Assembly (NCBI GenBank): GCA_032164245.1
Contig: JAVMKO010000001.1
Coordinates: forward strand, 164,105,434-164,169,433
DNA length: 64,000 nt
From: Sternotherus odoratus
Lineage: Eukaryota; Chordata; Testudines; Kinosternidae
Direction: 5' to 3'
This document shows positions 23,368 to 34,480 of the stretch, piece by piece (position 1 is the stretch's first letter; each line of letters begins with the position of its first letter). Below the pieces are notes generated by a model. The model ran no database searches, was not told the origin of the DNA, and was given only the letters and a program-made list of their open reading frames with translations. The position numbers were made by a program, and so were the translations under genes.

Positions 23368-24238
23368 CAGGGGTCAGCAACCTTTCATAGATGGTGTGCC
23401 AAGTCTTCATTTTTTCAATCTAATTTAAGGTTTCAGGTGCCAGTAATATATTTTAATGTTGTTAGAAGGTCTCTTTCTATGTCTTAAATATATCAAAACA
23501 TAAGAAAGGCCGTACTGGGTCAGACCAATGGTCCATCTAGCCCAGTATCCTGTCTACCGACAGTGGCCAATGCCAGGTGCCCTGGAGTGAGTGAACCTAA
23601 CAGGAAATGATCAAGTGATCTCTCTCCTGCCGTCCATCACCCCCCTCTGACAAACAGAGGCTAGGGACACCATTTCTTACCCATCCTGGCTAATAGCCAT
23701 TAATGGACTTAACCTCCATGAATTTATCCAGTTCTCTTTTAAACCCTGTTATAGTTCTAGCCTTCACAGCTTTCTCAGGCAAGGAGTTCCACAGGTTGAC
23801 TGTGCTGTGTGAAGAACAACTTCCTTTTATTTGTTTTAAACCTGCTGCCCACTAATTTCATTGGGTGGCCCCTAGTTTTTATATTATGGGAACAAGAAAA
23901 TAACTTTTCCTTATTCACTTTCTCCTTACCATTCATAATTTTATATACCTCGATCATATCCCCCCTTAGTCTCCTCTTTTCCAAGCTAAAAAGTCCTAGT
24001 CTCTTTAATCTCTCCTCATATGAGACCCATTCCAAACCCCTAATCATTTTAGTATAACTAAACTATTGTTGCATGTAAAGTAAATAAGGTTTTTAAAATG
24101 TTTAAGAAGCTTCATTTAAAATTAAATTAAAATTCAGAGCCTTCTGGACCCGTGGCCAGGACCCAGGCAGTGTGAGTGCCACTGAAAATCAGCTCACGTG
24201 CCGCCATCAGCATGCATGCCATAGGTTGCCTACCCCTG
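23368..24238. mobile_element. hAT MITE split by a CR1 insertion
   Basis: Left end CAGGGGTCAGCAACCTTTCATAG; right end ATAGGTTGCCTACCCCTG, inverted. The two MITE parts (23368 to about 23486 and about 24053 to 24238) would be contiguous without the CR1 between them. Surrounding bases do not give a clean 8-bp duplication, so the flanks have decayed or the ends shifted. Confidence 0.75.
23487..24052 (-). mobile_element. CR1 LINE 3' end with ORF2 C-terminus remnant
   Basis: On the minus strand 24047-23775 encodes a peptide containing RLKRLGLFSLEKRRLRGDMI and EVYKIMNG, the C-terminal motif of the CR1 reverse-transcriptase polyprotein (ORF2). It is followed by a 3' region with GATACTGGGCTAGATGGACC and CTGACCCAGTACGGCC near 23530, the hallmark CR1 3' end. 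The rest of ORF2, including the catalytic YXDD region and endonuclease, is absent, so the copy is 5'-truncated and immobile. It sits inside the hAT MITE and is therefore younger. Confidence 0.9.
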
Positions 24239-27209
24239 GCCTAAGGAATTAACAAATGACTTTTTGCCAAAGGTTACTTCTGGGTAGGTGTATCAATCAC
24301 TAGATACAAAGGGACTTTGATAATGTCTTGCAATTTTTTAAGAACAAATTCCTGTTTTATATGTACCATTCTGATAATACCATTTGAAAGGGAATGTCTA
24401 GGTTAAAATGTATCTTGATAAATAAATATGGGGAAGTGATTAGTTTTCCTTTAGTAGCAAAGAAGATTCCATATTGGTGTCACCTCATTGAAATGTGGAG
24501 CCCACCCTATGAAATATGTTAAACGTTTTCATTACAAGATGCAACAATACTTTTGTTGATCCCCTTAAAATGCAGCACCTTTATTTCTACATCATGTCTA
24601 CCTGTAAAACCTGCAACACTAAGATACCCTACGTCTTTTCCTTTAAAAAGGGTTAATTATGACTCTGGAGGTTTCTCACATTTTCTTATTTTGAGTAACA
24701 AACTAATGTTTGGAAGTAACAAATAAACAGCGTACACCTAAGGGTTAAGAATTCATGCTGGAAGAAGATAAACAGTAGATTGTATTCAAAAATTACATGC
24801 AAAGGGGCCAATTTTCTAACAATTGTTCTCTTTCGAGGTACTTCAATGCAAAAATCAGTTCAAGAATGTGAACTTAGGTTTTGAGCATATATTTTTAGGC
24901 TACTCTTCATCTAATTGGTATTTTATTATGTGCTCTGTCTTAAGGAAGTATGTTCTCTGGATTTATTCACAGGCATCAAAACAAGCATAAGAGGATGAAA
25001 GAGAAATACAAGCAGTTGATCAGTGATAGAAAGAACTGGTCTTCAAAGTGAATTTGAAGATGGAGAGAGTGGGGGTGTTGATGTCTTAGGTTTGGGAAGG
25101 AATCCCACGCTGAGACCCAGTGTGAATGAAGGTGTGGTGGAAGGAGAAGGAAAGAAAGGGCTCCTCAAGGCTGAAATCACTGGCAGAGTGAAAGGGAGGA
25201 CATAAGAAATGAGATTATAGGCCAAGGAAAAGCTGTGCAAGGTCCTGAAAACCAGGAGAAGTAGCTTAAGAGTGATACGATTGAGAAAAAGTTTGTTTAA
25301 ATCTGTAGCTGAAAGACTAGTCAGAGGAGGATGGTGACAGTTCTAAGCAGAAGCTCTACAGTGAGAGACAGTAGATTCAGGGTTAATACCATTTTCTTTA
25401 TTCCAATAGGAGTCTTTGCTCACCATTAGAAGAAAGCTATTCTTTACTGTTGACATGGTGTCACAAGCTGACTAATTATGAACTAGCATTAATAAGAAAA
25501 AGAGCAGTGCAGGCACGAACCTGGAGAGAAGAGAAAGATCTCGGGCTGGGCTGCTGAGTCTAAGGAGGGTGCTGTGGCCATGGGAAAGTGGCTGAGGGAA
25601 ATGAAGCAAATGACTGAGGTTCAGAGGATACCCGGGCTGTGACCTGGAGTAGTGGGAGGGCCTTGGGTCCTGTTCCCCCCACTCACCGCTGGGGACGTGG
25701 CAGGACTAGAAGCCACATTTCCTTGGAAGGGAGGAACATGGATAATGACATGATGGAGGGCCAAGCCACAAAGAGGACACTGCAGCTCCTGACACTGCGA
25801 GAGGGGTTACAGGTGGACTGTGGAAAAGGAGTGACAGGGTGCAGACTGTGGATGGGGTGTTGGCCTTGAGCTAATTCCCAGAATGACTAAGAGGAGTTGC
25901 CAGACCAGTGGTGAGTAACGCACACCATGACAGCCTTACATTTGGAATGGAAGGTGATGAGGTTTGGAATCATTTTAGTGCCTATTAGAGTTTGTTCCAC
26001 AGTCTTGAACTGGTCCCTGAGAAAGCCGTCTCTCTGATTTACCTTTATAGTAAAAAGTTCTGTTGTGCCAGAGAAGCAGAATTGTTACCACGCTCTTTAG
26101 CACCTAACATTCTGAGATCTTTTAGGTGTGATTGGCCCACACCCCTGAGCTTCTTGAAGACAAAGACCAAGACCCTGAGCTTGATTCAATACAGTACAGA
26201 GATACACGTTTCGTTTCTGGATACAAGTTTCTTTTCATTTTTAGCTGACTGAAGCTCTGCCTAAAATCTCAGCCCCAAATTGCCAAAGCCCATAAAAGTC
26301 AAACAAATAGGTTCCATGCAAATAAGCTCTGTGGTGTTGTTATTCATCTGGTTGTTACCACAGCCCATGGCACCCTCATTCCTTAGTTGCACTGGGAAAC
26401 TGTCTTTCACAGAAACCTTTGGGCTCATTTTTGTTCATTTGGCTCCTAGACAGTACAAATATCTAGAGAGATAAATAGATTGATAAGTATCTGCTTATTG
26501 CCACATGACTTCAATAACTGTTTACGTTTGCCATTTACACAAGAACAAAGCATCTGTTTTCAATAAAGACTTAATTTTCCAATTAAAGAAACTAAACAAG
26601 AACAAATATAAAATCTACATAACAGGGAAAGCAGAATGACTTTTACATTAAGATCCTCCATCTTGAATCCCCTACCAATCCTGCCCCCCAGCACTCAGGC
26701 AGGACTAGAACATTAATTTCTTGTTTGGAACTTTAATAGAATCATTGCTACATGTGTCAATCTGCCATATAGACCCAAACTGCAGGTTTCACTCTTCCTA
26801 TTTTGTTTCCCACAGAAGCTCACTATTCGCTCACCCTCCAACATCCTCTCTCCCAGCATATATAAAAGGACGGAAATATAGAAGAATGGTGTGCAGTTTG
26901 TAGCAAACACTTGGTTTTCTCCAATGATTTTAAAACATAGTGTTCCTTTGTCTCTTTTCTACCCACTTTCTCACCAGCATTCCAGCTTATTTGTTTGATC
27001 ATTTCTATGGGTTTCATTCTCTCCCACACTTCTTTTTCTGCATCCTGCTTCTCAACCTCCACTAATGGGAGCAGAAGCAGGCCCATAAATTCAGCAACAA
27101 AATTTCTGTTGACCTCAACAGGATTGGGCCCTTTGTGAAGCAATACTTTTCTTGTCTACACTTCCTATCAAAGGGCATTAGCCACTGCTTCTACTAGCGT
27201 TGATTTATC
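24239..27209. other. No gene recognised; one possible LTR-element internal patch
   Basis: Mostly unclassified. Sequence at about 25540-25930 is purine- and GC-rich and ends in ATTCCCAGAATGACTAAGAGGAG. It vaguely resembles turtle LTR-retroelement internal sequence, but I cannot show a frame or boundary. No exon was recognised. Confidence 0.45.
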
Positions 27210-27212
27210 TTA

Positions 27213-27345
27213 GGGTATGTCTATACTACCCACCGACCTGGCGGGTAGTGTTCAATATATCGGGGATTGATTTTCGCGTCTTCTCTAGACACGATAAAAT
27301 CGATCCCCAAACATGCTCCCCATCGACTCCAGAACTCCATCTGTG
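27213..27345 (+). mobile_element. Harbinger-like MITE, truncated copy 3
   Basis: GGGTATGTCTATACTACC with TTA before it (27210-27212), then CGGGGATTGATTTTCGCG, TAAAATCGATCCCC and CATGCTCCCCATCGACTCC, all aligning with the copy at 6589. It breaks off near 27345 before the right terminus. Confidence 0.68.
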
Positions 27346-28605
27346 CCCTATTCTCAAGCTAGTCACTTGTCTAGAAGTATTTTATTCTAAATGAACTTTT
27401 AGGTTAAAGGTCAAGTCCTGCATTTAGACTAAGGAATATTAAAAACTTTAAGCCTATGTACATGTATTTGGGCAGGTATATTCTCAATGAAAAAAGCAGC
27501 TGTCATGAAGACTAGGAGGCAGTTAGGCAAAGAAAGTGTCCTGATGGGAATACAAATTAAAAAGTTCTGAATCATAGCACTGTCTTAAGAAGGATGAGTA
27601 CAGATATATTTTAAAAAACCACCTTCCCTTTTCATATAAAGGGACTGTTTATTTTCATCAATGCTTTATTTATGAAGGCCCACACTTAGCTTTACAAAAC
27701 ATCTATTCAAACATCAGTGACTCAGAATTTTGGGACTTTCCTGCTTGTCTGGGAATAATGTTTATAATATAAACGTCTAGCTAATGAAATGCCATTTTCC
27801 ATGTGTCAGAGATCTTTGTGTCTTCTGTAAGCAAGCAAATAGAATCAGTCCTTTCCCTTTGTTCTCAGAAACAAAAAAGGAAAGTTGCAGTACTTCATTT
27901 GTAGACGATAGTGACAGATCCTATTTTGAGGAGGCAGAAGTATTTTCCCACATGCTTTTGCAGAACCAGGAAAGTTAGCATGGCATTTTCAAAGTTAGCA
28001 CAGCACTTGCTCTCAAGTTCCTGGATATTCTACACTTCTTAAATTGATTTTAAAACTGTGCTCTTTGGGGCACCATCTTTTTGTCCTGGTTATATTTTGA
28101 CTTTAATTACAAACAGTATCAGTCATCTGGATTAGGAAGGGTACTTCACAGCTGGAGCCCAAATGGTTTCATTGAGATATACAAAAAGAAATGTTCAATT
28201 TAGCAGATCACACCTCCTGGCTTGGATTTAAGAGGCTCATTTTGGAGAGCTTCTGCCTAGGGATCATAAGGATTTCATTTCCAACCATAGAGTCATAGGA
28301 CTGGAAGGGACCTCGAGAGGTCATCTAGTCCGGTCCCCTGCAGCACCAGAAATGTTCCAGGATCCGCAAGACTCCAAGTCCCACCACTAAGGGGGAAACT
28401 CCATTGATTGCCTAAGTCCTCTCTGTGTTTGACCAGACGGCATGGTACATGGCACGAGTAGGAAAGGTAGATCACTTGGAGAAGGCTTCATCATTCCTGC
28501 TTCAGCTCATGGGTATGAAATAGTGAGTATAAGTTCTATGATTTAGCGAGTTCATGAGGAAAAGCTGATGTGCCCGAGTAGAGAGGTGGTAAAAAGTTTT
28601 GAGTG
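27346..28605. other. No gene recognised
   Basis: Unclassified AT-rich DNA apart from the CR1 fragment near 28283. Short chance frames only. Confidence 0.6.
28283..28352 (-). mobile_element. CR1 3'-end fragment (antisense)
   Basis: CATAGAGTCATAGGACTGGA and AGGTCATCTAGTCCGGTCCCC are the complement of the CR1 3' terminus. Extent beyond 28352 is uncertain. Confidence 0.7.
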
Positions 28606-29092
28606 TGTTGCGGGGTGCTTCTCTCGTTGCCGGGAGAAACGAGGCTTCACACAGGTGACTAGTTGGAAAGTGGTGAGTTTATTGGAGGGAGCGGCATTAC
28701 CGTGCTGGGGGCTTCCGGGCAGCACTGCCGCGATACAGGAGGTCTGACCCTCCGAGGCGATGTCCAGAGAAGAATCCCAACCCAAAAAGGTGTGTCAGCA
28801 CAGATATACCCATACTCATTTGCATCTCATACATATTCATCTCGTTAATAGCAAGCAGCAAGCTGATTGGTTACATGCTGTTCAGCACTTGTTGATTATG
28901 CTGTCCTGCCTCAGTTTCCCACGCATTCGTTCTCACACAGACAGGGTAAACACTCACACAGCTGGGAACTTGTTCCCAAACACACACACATAACAAGAAT
29001 CCAAGGCCATTTACAGATTAATACCACCATTACGCCCTCTCCTGGAGTTGACTCAGAAGCATAACTACGCCCCCTTTCTTCCGGTCACTACA
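28606..29092 (-). mobile_element. Solo LTR, 487 bp, with GAGTG duplication
   Basis: Begins TGTTGCGGGG and ends GGTCACTACA on the plus strand, flanked by GAGTG at 28601-28605 and 29093-29097. On the minus strand an AATAAA sits near 28680, about 75 bp from that end, and a CCAAT motif (complement of GATTGG) near 28865, so minus orientation is likely. Internal viral genes are absent. Confidence 0.78.
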
Positions 29093-29097
29093 GAGTG

Positions 29098-31332
29098 CAA
29101 ACACCAAAAATAAGTGGGGGCATCTTGAGTGAGTCATGTAGCAAGGCTTCTTTTGTCTCTATCTTCCTTTTCATGCTTTTTTCTGTCCTCACTTCTAATT
29201 TCAAACCCCTGCAATTCAGCGCTCTACTCTGGGCACACACCAATGTAGGCTCCATTTTTAAAGGAGCCTAAAGCAATGAGATGCCAGTTTAGCCACCATT
29301 AAAAATCACAACTGTAATTTGCATTGCATGCGATGGGTTCACTGCTCCTGCTTCACAGCGTAGTCCTGCTCGTTCTCATGCTACATCAGACAGTGATACG
29401 GGTAAATAAGGAGTATGGCAGACAGGTGGAAGACAAATGCTCTGTTATAAAGAGTACTAGGAGCAACCCACAAACAAGAGGGCACACCCTCCAACATCTC
29501 TCCTATTGCCCCAGGTTACGTTTTACAACTCTCATTCCTGACTGCAGGAGTGGTGCTAGCTCCACCACTTCTACATCATCACAAATAACTGTCTTGCCAC
29601 TGGAGGGGTAGAATTTGGATTACAGTCCGTGTCAGGAATCCCTTCTTTAAAAAAGGAAATCTCTACATCAGACGCTAATACAAAGTATGCAATAGTTGCC
29701 TCAGAGAGACAGTGTGTTAGTATCTACTTTATTCCTTGGAGATTCATTTTATTTTAATCACATCTCGGACCCTTCAGGAAACTTGGAGTTATTCTCAGTG
29801 ACAGAAAATAACTGGAAAAGAAAAAACCCACAAAATAAAGACTCAGACACTCATTTAAGCCATAAGTATGTACAGGTTCATTAGCATCAGGCTACCCTGA
29901 GGCAGAGGGACAAATCACCACTTTTGCTGCTTTATAAAACATTTTTCAATAAACCCTAAATGTTAAGACTAAATTATTTTATAGTACCCTAGTCTCCAGC
30001 CTAAGGGTCTAACTTGCTTGGAGAAGCTGTATTACTCATCATTAGCCAAAGCAGACTTTTATTTTGTTTTCATTTATTTAAAGAAACTAAAGGAAAGTAG
30101 GTGTATTGACCATGGATTCCATTCTCTTAGCTGAGTTAGCCTACTGAAGACCCAAGGAAGTTAAAGCATCCCATAAGGTTCTATCCAAAAATCATGGACC
30201 CTATCCTGAAGAGGTCTACTTTCAGCTCCTACTGATTTCATTTGGAGCTGAAGCACATAGCAGCTCTAAGAAAGTGATGACAGCTTTTATCATCAGACTA
30301 ACCTACTAATGTTTGAATTTTGCTTTCACTTGCTCTCATGAGTATTAACACCCATACCCCTCCAACACTACTCATCTCAGCAACTACATTCATCTTCTTT
30401 CCAGGACTTCATCCTCTTTGAAACAATTGTATCGATTTCACTTCCTTTATTCATCTCTAGTCATTTCCCCTTCTTAAATTCTCACTTGCTTTGATCTCTC
30501 AATTATATCCCACATTCTGTACTTGAGGCAGAGTCTCCATGATGGAACCACTAACTCTGAAGGTAACACTCGATTTTTTGAAGGATGATGCCTCAAAAAA
30601 GGTTTTTCTGATGGCCCAAGGAAAGTGATCTTAACATTCCAATGTCAAAGGACACTGTCTCCAGAAGACAAAGATCTGATTTGAACATAACTTGTCATGA
30701 GGTATAAGGTCTTGTTTGATCCATTGCTACAATAGACGGATATGTTAGTGCTCTGTATTCTGTGGCTCATTCAACACGCAGTAAAAACCAGAAGGGTTTT
30801 GGCCATTGAATTTGTGGTGATCTGAATCTGGCCCTCTAAAATGAGAAGCTGGGAAGGAAACGTGATTTGTTGTAAATGCCACAAGGAATTAAATTAAAGG
30901 AATTATAATAATTGATTTAGTGTCAGACAATACCTTGAATGTGAAGCCAATAAATTCTGATGAACTGCAGTAGATACCTTACAGAGAAGGCTTAATAACA
31001 TACCCTTATAGCTTCCATAACCCTTTCAATGCTGAGTGGCATTGCACGTGTCCTGAAGATGGTTTCATATGCTGTTGGGGGCAGTAGGTTTGCATTTCCT
31101 TAGCATCCTACAGGTGTTTAGTAGTGCAGTAGCTTTCAAGACCTAAATCTAGTGTCCAAATGGAATCAATCATATTTTTAAAAATGTATTTCTCTCTGCT
31201 ATTGTCTTTTGAAAGACTCCCAGACAAGGGGGGGGGGGGGAACGAACTGCTTTCTTAGCTAGATGTTAAGGGGTTCATGCACCACAAGAGTGCCTCCTCT
31301 GTAACAGCTACCTTTCACTTTGGTGTCCCCTA
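29098..31332. other. No gene recognised
   Basis: AT-rich unclassified sequence; a run of 12 G lies near 31230. No repeat family or exon recognised with confidence. Confidence 0.6.
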
Positions 31333-31494
31333 CTGACCAGTGCTGCCCGCTGCTTCACGCAGCCCCCATTGGACCAGGACGGCGAACCGCGGCCAGTGGG
31401 AGCCACAGTCGGTGAACCGGCAAGTAAACAAACTGGCGGGGCCCGCTAAGGGTGCTTACCCTGGGGTGCCGCGTGCCAAGGTTGCCAATCCCTG
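31333..31494. mobile_element. Right half of the 304-bp hAT MITE family
   Basis: AGCCCCCATTGGACCAGGACG, CGGCCAGTGGGAGCC, GGCAAGTAAACAAAC and the terminus GCCAAGGTTGCCAATCCCTG match the right half of the element at 19687-19990. The left half and its duplication are missing. Confidence 0.8.
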
Positions 31495-32589
31495 TGCTAG
31501 TGCTTAAACAAGGTAATAAATATTTAAGATAAATGTAGTAGATATAACTGCTGGATATAATCATTACTTCATTATCTGTTAGGGCCCATGTAGTGCTAAA
31601 ATCTGTAATGTCATCTAAGATCAAAATCTACTGTATGGAACATTATTGGAATTGGAGTCATCATAAGAAACTCCTGGTCCTGGAAAGCTCAGGGTTTTTT
31701 CCTGAGATTGTTTGGGGAGCAGTAGGAGAACAATGTGCACTCAATTCTGCCAACATTCCCTGTGTTACCCTCGGTTTGTCTTCCATTGTTTATTATCCAA
31801 TACCATTCAGCCTTATAAAAATCTGAACAAAAAGTGCATTGGGCACAGCAATGTGTTAGGAGACTGTAATTAATTTAATGAGATGGTTTTTTGAAGCCGA
31901 AGGATATCCATACAATATAGTGTAAAATTATTCATAGAGAACACAGTCTAAGATATGTTATCTTTTTAAATGGAGTCAGAATGGCTGCGCATTGGCCTAA
32001 CATCACAGTTATTTGGTGCCAACACTTAGATTCATACACGTGAACTGGATATAGACATAAGAGCTTACTAAACAAACTGGACAGAGTCCCAGCGGGAACA
32101 CTCAAACCTGTATTAATCAAAGTCAAACGGCAGAGCAAATTGAACCGGTTCATTAATTATGAAAATTCTCTCACAAAGTGACATGTTGTTAACTGTGTGG
32201 AAGCTTAACACATTTTCGTCTCTAAAGCTTTGTTACTCTGCTCTGAAATGCAGTATTTAGTTATGAATGGAGGTACTCTTTTTCCTGCCTCATCTCTGGA
32301 ATTCAAAGACATACATATATTAATACCTTATGTACATGGGTATGCACAGCATATTTGTACAAGAAAAGTTTCTTTGCAAAGATAATATACATTTATAAAC
32401 ACACAGTGAGAGATACAAATAAAGTTAAACTCAGCAACTTGGGACAGTGAACTTTGGAAAGGAAAATTCTATATTGTGAAGCCAGTTACAATACATGAAA
32501 ACCCTGTTAACCTGAAAAAGTAAGACCTCTTGCTCCTGTCCCAGAAAAATCCAACTCACCCAGGTACACAGGGTTCCAACCAAGATGTT
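31495..32589. other. No gene recognised
   Basis: Unclassified, AT-rich. No supportable element or exon. Confidence 0.6.
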
Positions 32590-34480
32590 TTGTACTACTT
32601 AAGCTCTACAGTGTAGTTATATAGTAGATGGGCTACAGACAGAGCACCCACCAAAAAGCCTCTGCATCCCTTTCATACTACAGAGTAGTCCCCACACCAA
32701 ATATTCATAGGTCACCGTAGGCAGGTACCATCCCAGGATGCCCCCACATGGCCTGGGGTAGCCCTGCAGGCATGCTTCCTCAGTTTCCCTCTGAGCTTGC
32801 ACAAGAATCCAGTCATGACCACGGTCTTGGAAACAATATTCTGCCTCTTCTGGGGAGTCTAGCTTGTTACATTTCATTTATCTCCCAAAAGGCCCCCTTC
32901 CCCTCCCCTCAGGTTAGAGTTCTCAGTCCTTTTCCTTGGGACTGTGGCTTCAAGTCCCGGACTTTCCATCCCATAGCTCACCCTTCAAGTTTAGGGTCTC
33001 ATAGCCCTTATGGGGACTGAGGTTCCAATCATAGCCTCCCTGGCCCATAGACTCTCCCCTTGGGTGCAATGGTTGCATAGCCATCTGTGATGTTGCACCC
33101 AATAATGCTTTATGCTTATGAATGTATATAACATAACTGGAATATGTTTTATGCTACATATGCCATGTAATATCTCTGTAAAGGTTATGATCTATTGAAT
33201 ATATTCATCCTATTCGTATGCATGTATCATTTTTGTATTCAAAGTTATGAATATTAGCTGTGTACTTGTTTGATTATAAGTAGCCTCAGTAAGGTATTTG
33301 GTCAGCTTCTTAAGAAAAGAATTTGCAAGTTAAGCGCCCAGTCAAGAAACACCTAAAGGACAATGGAACCTTGGAAGACTCCAATCCACATACGAAATCT
33401 ACCTGAGGATGTTCAAGGTAGCATGTGAACAATGGCTGCCACCCTGAGTCATGCATGGACATGTGACTGTCCCATGTGACTCCAAAACTCCATCTTGTAG
33501 CTAGCTTTCTGCATAGGAGAGAGGAAGGGATCTCCACCCACAAGTCCATTTAAGCCCCTGAGACACCCCTCCATTTTGTCTTCATCTGGCTTAAGAGGTA
33601 GCCCCTCCACCCTCAAAGGATACCGGAAAGAACTGGAACAAAGGACAGTAACCACAGGGGTGTAAGTGATTGCTGGACCCAGACTAGAAAGAGGCTAGTC
33701 TGTAAAAGAAGCTTATTGGAACACCTCTGAGGGTGTGATTTCATCTGTAATCATTACTGAATGAGGCATAGACTTGCACTTTTTATTTTATCTGGTAATT
33801 TATTTCATTCTATTACTTGGAACCACTTAAATCCTGCTTTTTGTGTTTAATAAAAATCACTTACTTATTAATTAACCCCATTCTTATTAATACCTGGGGG
33901 AGAGGGACAAAAAGCTGTGTATCTCTATCAGTGCTATAGAGGATGAACAATTTAGGAGTTTATCCCACATAAGCTTTATACAGGGTAAAACAGATTTATT
34001 TGGGGTTTGGACCCTATTGGGAGCTGGGCATCCGAGTGTTCGAGACAAGAACACTTCTTAAGCTGTTTTCAGTTAACCCTGCAGCTTGTGTGGGATGTGG
34101 TTCAAACCTGGGTCTGTGTTTGTAGCAGTCTGGCATGTCTGACTCAAACAAGATAAGATTCTGAAGTCCGAAGCTGCCAGGGAAAATGGACTCAGGGGTA
34201 GTCTCAGCACATCAGTTGGCAGTTCCCCAAGGCTCTTCTGTGATCCAACCTGTCACACCATCTTTCCTGGGGCTGAGGCCTGGTTGAGTTCTTCCCCCTC
34301 AGCAGCTCCTTTAGCAACTATCCACTTCATTGGACTTGTAGCATCCTTTTGAATCACCTGCCCCAGAGGCACTGACTTCCCCAGTTCCCAGGGGGTGTCC
34401 CAGACCCCACCCCCACTTTGCCCTGCCCCACCCCATTCTGCCTCCTCTTCCCCGCCCCTCCAGTGTCCCCTGCACACCAC
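32590..34480 (-). mobile_element. Old LTR-like sequence interrupted by a younger LTR
   Basis: C/T-rich sequence at about 32590-33085 (for example TTCCTCAGTTTCCCTCTGAGC, CCCTTATGGGGACTG) appears to resume at 34258 (TTTCCTGGGGCTGAGGCC) after the inserted LTR at 33086-34257. The C-rich promoter- and polyadenylation-free character resembles a minus-strand LTR body, but termini were not found. Family uncertain. Confidence 0.35.
33086..34257 (+). mobile_element. Solo LTR, 1172 bp, TGTGATGTTGCA family, CCATC duplication
   Basis: Begins TGTGATGTTGCACCC and ends CCAACCTGTCACA. CCATC is present immediately before (33081-33085) and after (34258-34262). An AATAAA occurs in GTTTAATAAAAATCAC near 33850. 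It is the most complete of three copies in the window (others at 13829 and 21989). No internal retroviral coding region adjoins it. Confidence 0.85.
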
